14,993 nt of DNA from Anaerolineaceae bacterium (GTDB taxonomy: Bacteria > Chloroflexota > Anaerolineae > Anaerolineales > Anaerolineaceae): the NCBI GenBank assembly GCA_021107195.1, contig JAIOTF010000322.1, forward strand, positions 1-14,993, written 5' to 3'. Of this stretch, positions 7,616 through 13,703 are shown piece after piece. How positions within the stretch are numbered: position 1 is the first letter of the stretch; every line of letters begins with the position of its first letter. The position numbers and the translations under genes were made by a program. Below the pieces are notes generated by a model, which searched no databases, was not told where the DNA came from, and saw only the letters and a list, made by a program, of their open reading frames with translations.

Positions 7616-8216
7616 TCCCGCCAGTCCCATTGAACTGGTTCATGGCTTTTTCGAGGCCATCTTTTATAAAAATCTGCATGGCATCTTCTGCGCGACGCAA
7701 GATAAAGTCCAATTCCTCCTGATCTGCGCGGCCAAAGTTTTGAAGTACATAGGAGGCTGCGTCCATTTGCCCCGGCGGACGGCCAATGCCAATGCGCATC
7801 CGGGGAAAGCGCTGTGTACCCAGCCTTTCAATGATCGAACCCAGGCCTTTTTGACCGCCAGCCCCACCCCCCGGCCGCAATCGCAGGCTGCCATAAGGCA
7901 AATCGAGATCATCATGCACAACGAGAAGTTGATCTATTGGAATTTTATAAAAGCGTACGATGGCTGCAACGCTGTCGCCTGAACGATTCATGAAGGTCTG
8001 CGGCTTGGCAAAAATGACCCTGGCTGAACCGATGCGCGCCTGCCCGATGATAGCCTTGAACTTAACTTTGCCCAAACGCACATTGTGTGTCTCACAGAAA
8101 CGATCGACAGCCATAAAGCCTATATTATGCCGCGTATTGCGGTATTCTCTCCCCGGATTGCCCAACCCAACGATCAAATAAGTCTTCGAATCGGGTGCAA
8201 ATTCTTTCTTAAACAT
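7605..8216 (-). CDS. pth: Peptidyl-tRNA hydrolase
   Basis: Pth cleaves peptidyl-tRNA released from stalled ribosomes and recycles the tRNA. The 203-residue product has the family signature: LIVGLGNPG at residues 14-22 (Asn20), TRHNIGF at 28-34 with the catalytic His30, KPQTFMNRSG at 71-80 (Asn77), and HDDLDLP at 101-107 (Asp102). The segment that carries Asn114 in the E. coli enzyme reads GGQKG here (Lys123). I chose the ATG at 8216; an in-frame TTG at 8234 would add six residues, and neither start has a strong ribosome binding site. It is 31 nt downstream of the surface-protein gene and overlaps mfd by 11 nt, so the three are likely one transcript. Confidence 0.97.
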   Translation of the reverse strand: MFKKEFAPDSKTYLIVGLGNPGREYRNTRHNIGFMAVDRFCETHNVRLGKVKFKAIIGQARIGSARVIFAKPQTFMNRSGDSVAAIVRFYKIPIDQLLVVHDDLDLPYGSLRLRPGGGAGGQKGLGSIIERLGTQRFPRMRIGIGRPPGQMDAASYVLQNFGRADQEELDFILRRAEDAMQIFIKDGLEKAMNQFNGTGGNGA

Positions 8217-8247
8217 GCGTAAGTACTTTCTCAACGTCTCTCACAAA

Positions 8248-8865
8248 TCAGCGGCGCGGGCGTTTCCGCCGGGCGGCGCTGTATATACCAACCACAATGA
8301 ATACGATGAAAACAAAAAAAATACCCTCGACGACACTGAAACCGAGCCTGGTCATGGTGACGCTCGCCGGGTTAGCAGGCAGGGATGTCGGCGTAGGGAG
8401 AGCGGTCGCTTCGGGGAGGACGATCTGCGGTTCAGCAGTCTGCTCCTCCGGGCGGGGAGTACTGGTTTCGATGGGCGTGTAGTTTCGCACACGGAGGTCT
8501 TTGATCTCCACGTCCACGGATTCCCCGTCATCGGTGTTGACTCGCACGCGCAAGAGGTAAGTCCCATCAGCGATGGTGGTCGTATCCCAGGAAGCAAGTG
8601 TTCCATCCCGCACAGGTTGGTCGCTCTGGGTGATCAGGAACCAGGTGCCGGCGCTGTCATTGCCATAAGCAAAGGCGACTTCAGCATTTTGAAAGCCAAC
8701 AATATCGGTGGTGCCGGTGACGGAAACTACACCCTGCAGGGCTTCGCCGGCCTGTGGCGAATCGACTTTCGGCCGGCTGATCTGAAATGAGCCGGTGAGA
8801 AAGGGCAGCCAAAAACCCAGCATTAACAAAAAAAAGTTGCGCACCATAACAAGTAAGTTTAACAT
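8248..8865 (-). CDS. Membrane-anchored extracytoplasmic protein with Ig-like domain
   Basis: The 205-residue protein has a clear modular layout. A hydrophobic signal sequence (about 1-25) precedes a beta-rich domain at about 33-128 with the pattern PQAGEALQGVVSVTG...DGTYLLRVRV, typical of Ig-like/Big folds. A Pro/Thr/Glu-rich stalk spans 130-168. A single membrane helix at about 175-197 is followed by the positive tail RRKRPRR. This arrangement puts the Ig-like domain outside the membrane with a cytoplasmic C-terminus. Function unknown; a cell-surface or adhesion-type role is a guess. It lies 31 nt upstream of pth. The ATG at 8865 has no obvious Shine-Dalgarno; an in-frame ATG six codons later is an alternative. 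Confidence 0.8.
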   Translation of the reverse strand: MLNLLVMVRNFFLLMLGFWLPFLTGSFQISRPKVDSPQAGEALQGVVSVTGTTDIVGFQNAEVAFAYGNDSAGTWFLITQSDQPVRDGTLASWDTTTIADGTYLLRVRVNTDDGESVDVEIKDLRVRNYTPIETSTPRPEEQTAEPQIVLPEATALPTPTSLPANPASVTMTRLGFSVVEGIFFVFIVFIVVGIYSAARRKRPRR

Positions 8866-9158
8866 GAAGGAAACAAATGTGCAAATTTTCGATTAACCAA
8901 TCCGTAAAAAAGGCGGGGCAGTAAAAACTGGCGCACTACTGCAGAACACCACATACTATCTGACCCGCTCAATGCTGCCGTACGTTTCGGCAGGCTTATA
9001 TCACCGGCAAAACAGCGTTCTTTCGGTATCAAGTAGAATTTCCAATTCGATGATGTTTTTTCGCACCCGCCGGGCCATTCGTGTGTATAATGATAGTACT
9101 CAAGTTATGAGAGTAGTCAAAAGATGTAGAAAGAGTAAATAGAGTATCCAGCCAACGA

Positions 9159-9256
9159 TGTCGCTGCGAGCCCCGTAGGGGGCGTGGCAATCCCCATTGA
9201 GGGATTACCAAACTTTCCTGGAGATTGCCACACTCGCTATGCTCGTTCGCAATGAC
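9159..9256. repeat. Imperfect inverted-repeat element with 'gtggcaatc ... gattgccac' core
   Basis: Perfect 9-bp arms gtggcaatc (9184-9192) and gattgccac (9223-9231) lie inside a longer imperfect palindrome. The left flank carries tgcgagcc and the right flank gctcgttcgcaatgac, which pair partially. The inner part also holds a 6-bp hairpin aatccc (9189-9194) / gggatt (9201-9206). The motif set (cgctgcgagc, ggcaatc, attgcca, cgcaatgac) matches a class of short dispersed palindromic repeats I know from several bacterial phyla, including Chloroflexota. Only one copy is in this window, so dispersal cannot be shown here. Confidence 0.6.
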
Positions 9257-9332
9257 AATCCTTTGCATGATTCTACAAAACTTGACTGCTCCCAAAATCA
9301 TTTGATTCAATCGTTTTAGTTATCCAGTATGA

Positions 9333-9338
9333 TAGAAT
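9333..9338 (+). promoter_or_regulatory. Candidate -10 box for a near-leaderless transcript
   Basis: TAGAAT sits 8 nt upstream of the ATG at 9347, and no Shine-Dalgarno is present between them. A start about 7 nt downstream of this box would give a leader of only one or two bases, i.e. leaderless translation. No good -35 is visible at 16-18 nt spacing, so this is tentative. Confidence 0.3.
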
Positions 9339-9346
9339 AGAAAAAT

Positions 9347-9835
9347 ATGGAAGAAAAGACAGAAATACCTCAAGAAGAAGCCAAAGAAATAGTACCTGCA
9401 ATCCCTCCGGCGCAGGAAAAGTCCCGGACTCCAGCAGCGGAAGAGGAAACTTTGAGCCGCGGAAAGATCACGATGATCGTGATCGGGGTTGTGCTGCTGG
9501 CAGGATTGATCATTGCGGCCCTGGTCATTCTTTATAACCAGGGCGCGGATGTTACCGGCCGCGTGCGGGATATCTTCATCATCTTCATGGCGCTTGAGTC
9601 ATTGATCATCGGGGTGGCCCTGATCATCCTGATCGTGCAGCTTGCCCTGCTGACCAACCTGCTGCAAAACGAGATCAAGCCGATCATCGACTCAACCAAC
9701 GAAACGGTGAGCACGATCCGTGGGACTGCCGCTTTTCTGAGTGACAATCTGGCAGAGCCGGTGATCAAGATGAACGAGTATCTCGCCTATATTAAAAAGG
9801 CCTCAGACCTGCTTAATTTTGGCAAGAAAAAATAG
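9347..9835 (+). CDS. Two-helix membrane protein of unknown function
   Basis: The 162-residue product starts with a charged, Glu/Pro/Ala-rich cytoplasmic stretch (1-38). Two membrane helices follow (about 41-63 and 76-103) and then an amphipathic C-terminal region (104-155) ending FGKKK. The tail segment, with STNETVSTIRGTAAFLSDN, resembles the DUF948-like helical tails that often accompany YtxH proteins, but I cannot name a family with certainty. It is followed after 44 nt by the ytxH-like gene, which has its own strong ribosome binding site, and the pair ends at a shared terminator. An envelope or stress-related structural role is inference from the partner only. Start choice: first ATG of the frame, with no Shine-Dalgarno. 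Confidence 0.8.
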   Translation: MEEKTEIPQEEAKEIVPAIPPAQEKSRTPAAEEETLSRGKITMIVIGVVLLAGLIIAALVILYNQGADVTGRVRDIFIIFMALESLIIGVALIILIVQLALLTNLLQNEIKPIIDSTNETVSTIRGTAAFLSDNLAEPVIKMNEYLAYIKKASDLLNFGKKK

Positions 9836-9848
9836 TTAGCCCATTCAA

Positions 9849-9860
9849 TTGATATATCAA
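9849..9860. repeat. Perfect 12-bp palindrome upstream of the ytxH-like gene
   Basis: ttgatatatcaa is a perfect palindrome lying in the 44-nt gap between the two plus-strand genes, just ahead of the AAGGAG ribosome binding site. It could be an operator or chance in AT-rich DNA. Confidence 0.25.
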
Positions 9861-9879
9861 ATTTGGAAAGGAGAACCCA

Positions 9880-10269
9880 ATGTCAGATAGTAATGAATTT
9901 GGAAGTTTTGTAGTAGGTTTTCTCATCGGTGGACTGGTAGGTGCGGCCACGGCATTGCTGATCGCTCCCCAATCCGGTGAAGAGACCCGCACCGTGATTA
10001 AAGATAAAGCGATCGAAATCAGCGATAAGGCTACTGAGAAAGTCGATGACGCTTATGCCCGCCTTGAGGATAGCCTGGGTAAGGCACAGGTGCAGGTCGA
10101 AGAACTCACCCAAGCGGCCAAGGTGAAGGCTGAAGAACTCACCGAAGCAGCCAAGGGGAAAGCTGAAGAACTGCAAGTCAAAGGAAAGGTTCTTCTGGAT
10201 GAACAGAAAGCAAAATTAGGGAAAAAAGAAACCGGGTCCGATGAAGCAGCAGCCCCTGAAGCTGCATAG
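9880..10269 (+). CDS. YtxH domain-containing (general-stress-like) protein
   Basis: The 129-residue product opens with the YtxH signature: a glycine-rich membrane helix, VVGFLIGGLVGAATALLIAP (11-30), directly followed by QSGEETR. YtxH proteins are small membrane-anchored proteins; in Bacillus they belong to the general stress regulon. The rest is a long charged helix. Residues 74-106 contain three 11-residue units, two near-identical (EELTQAAKVKA, EELTEAAKGKA) and one decayed (EELQVKGKVLL), a periodicity reminiscent of LEA-type or apolipoprotein helices. The C-terminus is Ala/Glu rich. A strong AAGGAG (9868-9873) six bases before the ATG fixes the start. It is the second gene of a two-gene unit ending at the terminator that follows. 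Confidence 0.88.
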   Translation: MSDSNEFGSFVVGFLIGGLVGAATALLIAPQSGEETRTVIKDKAIEISDKATEKVDDAYARLEDSLGKAQVQVEELTQAAKVKAEELTEAAKGKAEELQVKGKVLLDEQKAKLGKKETGSDEAAAPEAA

Positions 10270-10287
10270 TCATTGAGCTGTGAATCA

Positions 10288-10323
10288 AAACTGCCCGACC
10301 GCAAAGTCGGGCAGTTTCATTTT
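10288..10323. terminator. Bidirectional intrinsic terminator between ytxH-like gene and nnr
   Basis: Perfect 12-bp arms aaactgcccgac (10288-10299) and gtcgggcagttt (10306-10317) enclose a 6-nt loop. Each strand continues into a short U-rich run (gtttcatttt on plus, agttttgatt on minus). It lies 19 nt after the plus-strand stop and directly abuts the minus-strand nnr stop at 10322, so it should serve both convergent genes. Confidence 0.88.
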
Positions 10324-11947
10324 AACAAAGCTCCTGCGAACAGCGGGCCAGAACCTGCGGGATAGCATCCAGCACATCCCCAGCGATGACAGATGCCTCA
10401 CAGCCGCACGCCTCAGCGGCAGCCAGACCCGCCTGGGCATGCAGCCAGGCGCCCGCACAGGCGGCAGCAAACGCCGGAACGCCTTGCGCACATAAACCGG
10501 CAATCATACCAGCCAAAACGTCCCCTGTCCCAGCGCTGGCCAGAGCTGAACTGGCAACCGGAACGATGGCAGTTCTGCCATCCGGGCTGGCAACCACGGT
10601 AAAGGCACCTTTCAGCACCAGAATGTGTCCCCATTCCCGCGCATAGATACCCGCCAGCGTTTCCCGTTCGGCCTGGATCTCACTGACCGGCATTCCACTG
10701 AGGATGGCCATCTCACCAGGATGGGGGGTTAAGATGGAGCCCGGCGGCAGCTTCTGCTGCCAATCGGGGAGTTTCGCCAGCAATTTTAAACCGTCGGCAT
10801 CTACCACTACCGGTGGAAGATGCATCTCATTCTGCGCTAAGGGACTGCCCGCTTTGGCGATGAAACCAATTCCGGATCGACTGGCTGTGGTTGTCTGCTG
10901 CGAAAGCAATGCCGCCAGGAATGCGCCTGTTGTGTCCTCCATACCCCAGCCCGGGCCCAACAAAAGAGCAGAGGTGCGCTCCAGGTTCTTGCAAACCAAC
11001 TCGGCCGCCTTTTGATGAATGACTCCCATTTCGTCTGGCAAGATGAGCCAGGTCGTTTCCGGCAAACGGCCGGCAAGGGCTTCATACAGCGGGCGGGGAA
11101 CAGCGGTTTGCACCAGACCCGCGCCAATGCGATAAGCTGCCTTGCTGGCCAGATAGGCTGCCCCGGTGTAGTTGACCGAACCGGCCACTACCATGACAGT
11201 ACCATAGGTTCCTTTATGCGAGTCCGCAGGCCGCGCTGGCAGCATAGACCGCACGTCTTCTATCAAAAGCACCTCCTGCCTGATCTGCTGCCAGCTCTCC
11301 AGATCCTGCGGGAGGCCGATACCAACCACCTGGATTTCACCCACCAACCGATGCGCAGGCAGTTGCACTAATCCTTGCTTGACGGCCGCCATACAAACCG
11401 TTAAGTCGGCGGGGATGCACTCAATGGCAGCCTCACCACTGTCGCAATCAACCCCGGAAGGACAATCCACTGCAACCACAAAAGGCAGCCCGGATGAAAC
11501 GGAGGTGTGCGCCAAAACCTTGTCCACTGGTTCGCGGAGCGGCAGGCGAAAGCCCGTGCCCAGAACTGCATCGAGCAGCACCAACGAGGCATCCAGCCAG
11601 GAGTCGAGATGTTCAAAATGCGGGTCGTCCGCCAAAGAAAGCACCACGCCCCCTGCCTCCAACAATCCGGCAAGGTTTGGATCGTCATCCGGGCGCGGAC
11701 GCATGAGGTATGCGCGTGCCTGCCAGCCGGCCTTCGCCAACCAGGCGAGAGCCACCAGGCCGTCCCCGCCATTATTGCCTGATCCGATCAAACCGATGAC
11801 GGCTTTGTGGCGGTCGTTGTTAAAACGCTGGTGGACCCGTTTTGCCAAACCTTCACCGGCGTTCTGCATCATTTGAGCATAACTCAGGCCGCTGGCGTCC
11901 GCCTCCTGCTCAATAGTCTGCATCTCTGCTACACTTACCAACTTCAT
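10322..11947 (-). CDS. nnr: Bifunctional NAD(P)H-hydrate epimerase / ADP-dependent NAD(P)H-hydrate dehydratase
   Basis: This enzyme repairs hydrated NADH/NADPH: the N-terminal half epimerises R- and S-NAD(P)HX and the C-terminal half dehydrates S-NAD(P)HX using ADP. The 541-residue product shows both. The NnrE (YjeF-N) domain spans about 1-215, with GSGNNGGDG (55-63), DAVLGTG (126-132) and DCPSGVD (161-167). The NnrD (carbohydrate-kinase-like) domain spans about 228-541, with HKGTYG (244-249), TPHPGE (407-412) and the catalytic AGTGD (472-476). I start it at the ATG at 11947, which has AGGAG ten bases upstream (11958-11962) and the common N-terminus KLVSVAEM; a GTG at 11971 would add eight unlikely residues. 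It is transcribed divergently from the spermidine-synthase-like gene and is intact. Confidence 0.96.
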   Translation of the reverse strand: MKLVSVAEMQTIEQEADASGLSYAQMMQNAGEGLAKRVHQRFNNDRHKAVIGLIGSGNNGGDGLVALAWLAKAGWQARAYLMRPRPDDDPNLAGLLEAGGVVLSLADDPHFEHLDSWLDASLVLLDAVLGTGFRLPLREPVDKVLAHTSVSSGLPFVVAVDCPSGVDCDSGEAAIECIPADLTVCMAAVKQGLVQLPAHRLVGEIQVVGIGLPQDLESWQQIRQEVLLIEDVRSMLPARPADSHKGTYGTVMVVAGSVNYTGAAYLASKAAYRIGAGLVQTAVPRPLYEALAGRLPETTWLILPDEMGVIHQKAAELVCKNLERTSALLLGPGWGMEDTTGAFLAALLSQQTTTASRSGIGFIAKAGSPLAQNEMHLPPVVVDADGLKLLAKLPDWQQKLPPGSILTPHPGEMAILSGMPVSEIQAERETLAGIYAREWGHILVLKGAFTVVASPDGRTAIVPVASSALASAGTGDVLAGMIAGLCAQGVPAFAAACAGAWLHAQAGLAAAEACGCEASVIAGDVLDAIPQVLARCSQELC

Positions 11948-11996
11948 CTTTCGTTTTCTCCTCGCACACACCTGACATATTTTCCCTTCACTCCGT

Positions 11997-12002
11997 ATTA
12001 TA
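11997..12002 (-). promoter_or_regulatory. -10 box for nnr
   Basis: A perfect TATAAT is read on the minus strand 50 nt upstream of the nnr ATG. No convincing -35 box is seen at standard spacing. The predicted transcript start near 11990 places the AGGAG site within the leader. Confidence 0.5.
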
Positions 12003-12029
12003 CTTGAGCCTGTTAAAGAGTTTATCCAC

Positions 12030-12035
12030 TATAAT
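12030..12035 (+). promoter_or_regulatory. -10 box for the spermidine-synthase-like gene
   Basis: A perfect TATAAT on the plus strand lies 40 nt before the ATG at 12076. A TTGAGC at 12004-12009 is the only -35 candidate, at a long 20-nt spacing. The box lies inside the longer reading from the TTG at 12004, which argues for the ATG start. It is only 28 nt from the oppositely oriented nnr -10 box, so the two promoters face away from each other and may share a regulator. Confidence 0.5.
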
Positions 12036-12075
12036 CAACCCTACAGTTTACACATTCTGGAGGCATTCTTCTATT

Positions 12076-13638
12076 ATGCGCAAATATATCTACGTGGCAG
12101 TCTTCTTCTCCGGCCTGACCAGTTTAGGCATTGAAATGGCCGCCTCCCGCCTGCTGGGCAACGTTTTCGGCACCAGCAACCTGGTGTGGGCAAGCATCAT
12201 CGGCCTGATCCTGATCTACCTGGCAGTGGGATATTTCCTCGGTGGCAAGTGGGCAGACCGCTCGGGAGACGAAGCTACATTCTACAAGATCATCATCTGG
12301 GCCGCGATCAGCACAACGGTGGTGCCGCTCTTTTCGAGGCCAGTGCTGCGGCTGGCGGCCAATGCCTTTGACGAGTTACAAATGGGGATCCTGTTTGGCT
12401 CGCTCACTTCTGTGTTGATCCTGCTGGCCATCCCAATGACGCTGATAGGTACTGCATCACCATTTGCGATCCGGCTGGCCGTCCAGGACACGCGCGGCAT
12501 AGGCAGCATCTCCGGCCGCATTTACGGCATCTCAACCCTGGGCTCATTCATCGGCACTTTTTTGCCCGTTCTGCTGCTCTTTCCCACCATCGGGACGTAC
12601 CGTACTTTCCTGCTGTTCAGCTTGATCCTTGTTGTCGTTGGCCTGATCGGCTTGCGGCTAAGCTGTGGCTGGCGCAAAACCCTGCCCTATGTGTGGGTAC
12701 CGCTGGCCATCATCGCGCTGGCTATTTGGGGACTTCCCGGCACTGACAAAGCTACGCCAGGCCAGGTTTATGAAACCGAATCGGGGTACAACTACATCCA
12801 GGTGCTGGAAAAAGGCGAGTACCTCATGCTGCGCCTGAACGAGGGACAGGGCGTACATTCCATTTATCACCCCACCCAGCTCAGTTATCTCGGCCCGTGG
12901 CAACAGGTGCTGGCGGCGCCCTTCTTCAACGCACCACCTTATGCCCCGGAGAATGTAGAGAAGATTGCCATCGTGGGGTTGGCAGCAGGCACCACTTCCC
13001 GCCAGGCAACCGCAGCCTACGGCCCGATCCGGATTGACGGCTACGAGATTGACCCCAAGATCGTCGATGTTGGCCGTAAATATTTCGATATGAATCAAGA
13101 CAATTTGAATGTTTTCGTGCAAGATGGGCGCTGGGGACTGGCCCACAGCAAGGAGCAGTACCAGATCATCAGCCTGGATGCCTACCGGCCGCCGTATATT
13201 CCCTATCACATGACGACGCGTGAATTCTTCCAGATCACCCATGACCACCTGACCGAAGACGGGGTACTGGTGCTCAACGTGGGACGGGCCCCGAATGACC
13301 GCCGGATGATCAATGCCCTCTCAACAACTTTGCTGACCGTCTTTCCCAGCGTGCATGTGATTGACCTGCCAAACAGCTTCAATTCGATCCTGTATGCCAC
13401 GATGCAGCCCACCGTGGCGGATAACCTGACCGCCAACCTCAGGCTGCTGTTAGCCCGGCAGGAAAGCGAAACAATCAGCCCATTGTTGATCTCGTCGGTT
13501 GAGGTAGCAATGCTCAACATGCAGCCCGCGCCAGAAAAAACGATTGTTTTCACCGACGACAAGGCGCCAGTGGAGTGGATCACCAACGCGATGGTACTGA
13601 ATTTTATCTTCTCTGAAGATGCCGCTGACATGCAATGA
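12076..13638 (+). CDS. Membrane-fused spermidine-synthase-like protein
   Basis: The 520-residue protein joins about seven N-terminal membrane helices (first ~5-22, last ~203-220) to a C-terminal Rossmann methyltransferase-type domain (about 230-500) of the spermidine synthase superfamily. Such fusions are often labelled 'fused MFS/spermidine synthase'. The nucleotide-binding loop reads IVGLAAGTTSRQ (299-310) rather than the GGGDGG of true spermidine synthases. The acidic GYEIDP (322-327) is conserved. The catalytic-loop region reads LDAYRPPYIPYHMTTREFF (367-385), with the TREF element kept. Polyamine synthesis is therefore doubtful and the substrate is unknown. The ATG at 12076 is chosen over TTG 12004 because GGAGG (12059-12063) and a TATAAT box fall between them. 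It ends just before a strong terminator and is monocistronic. Confidence 0.88.
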   Translation: MRKYIYVAVFFSGLTSLGIEMAASRLLGNVFGTSNLVWASIIGLILIYLAVGYFLGGKWADRSGDEATFYKIIIWAAISTTVVPLFSRPVLRLAANAFDELQMGILFGSLTSVLILLAIPMTLIGTASPFAIRLAVQDTRGIGSISGRIYGISTLGSFIGTFLPVLLLFPTIGTYRTFLLFSLILVVVGLIGLRLSCGWRKTLPYVWVPLAIIALAIWGLPGTDKATPGQVYETESGYNYIQVLEKGEYLMLRLNEGQGVHSIYHPTQLSYLGPWQQVLAAPFFNAPPYAPENVEKIAIVGLAAGTTSRQATAAYGPIRIDGYEIDPKIVDVGRKYFDMNQDNLNVFVQDGRWGLAHSKEQYQIISLDAYRPPYIPYHMTTREFFQITHDHLTEDGVLVLNVGRAPNDRRMINALSTTLLTVFPSVHVIDLPNSFNSILYATMQPTVADNLTANLRLLLARQESETISPLLISSVEVAMLNMQPAPEKTIVFTDDKAPVEWITNAMVLNFIFSEDAADMQ

Positions 13639-13650
13639 GCAAACTATCCC

Positions 13651-13692
13651 AACAAAAAAACGCTCTGGCAAAGTCCAGAGCGTTTTTTTGTT
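13651..13692. terminator. Bidirectional intrinsic terminator, 18-bp perfect stem
   Basis: Arms aacaaaaaaacgctctgg (13651-13668) and ccagagcgtttttttgtt (13675-13692) are perfectly complementary around a 6-nt loop. The GC-rich part (cgctctgg) is flanked by A7 and T7, giving a proper U-tract on both strands. It lies 12 nt after the plus-strand stop and 12 nt after the stop of the minus-strand URO-D gene, so it ends both convergent transcripts. Confidence 0.95.
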
Positions 13693-13703
13693 ATTGTGTG
13701 TAT

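Larger units (their letters stand above)
8866..9346. other. 480-bp divergent intergenic region
   Basis: This region lies between two divergent genes and has no credible ORF. It holds a small hairpin ctgccg (8975-8980) / cggcag (8988-8993) with a 7-nt loop and no T-tract. It also has an isolated perfect TATAAT at 9086-9091 on the plus strand with no recognisable -35, the inverted-repeat element at about 9159-9256, and an AT-rich stretch ahead of the 9347 gene. The minus-strand promoter for the surface-protein operon must be near 8870-8960, but I cannot place it. Confidence 0.5.

Noticed and set aside
8975..8993. Hairpin as a terminator in the divergent intergenic region
   Set aside because: A 6-bp stem without a following T-run, and no gene transcribes towards it.
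9029..9310. 93-codon minus-strand ORF across the palindromic repeat
   Set aside because: It reads through the inverted-repeat element and has no ribosome binding site or protein-like pattern.
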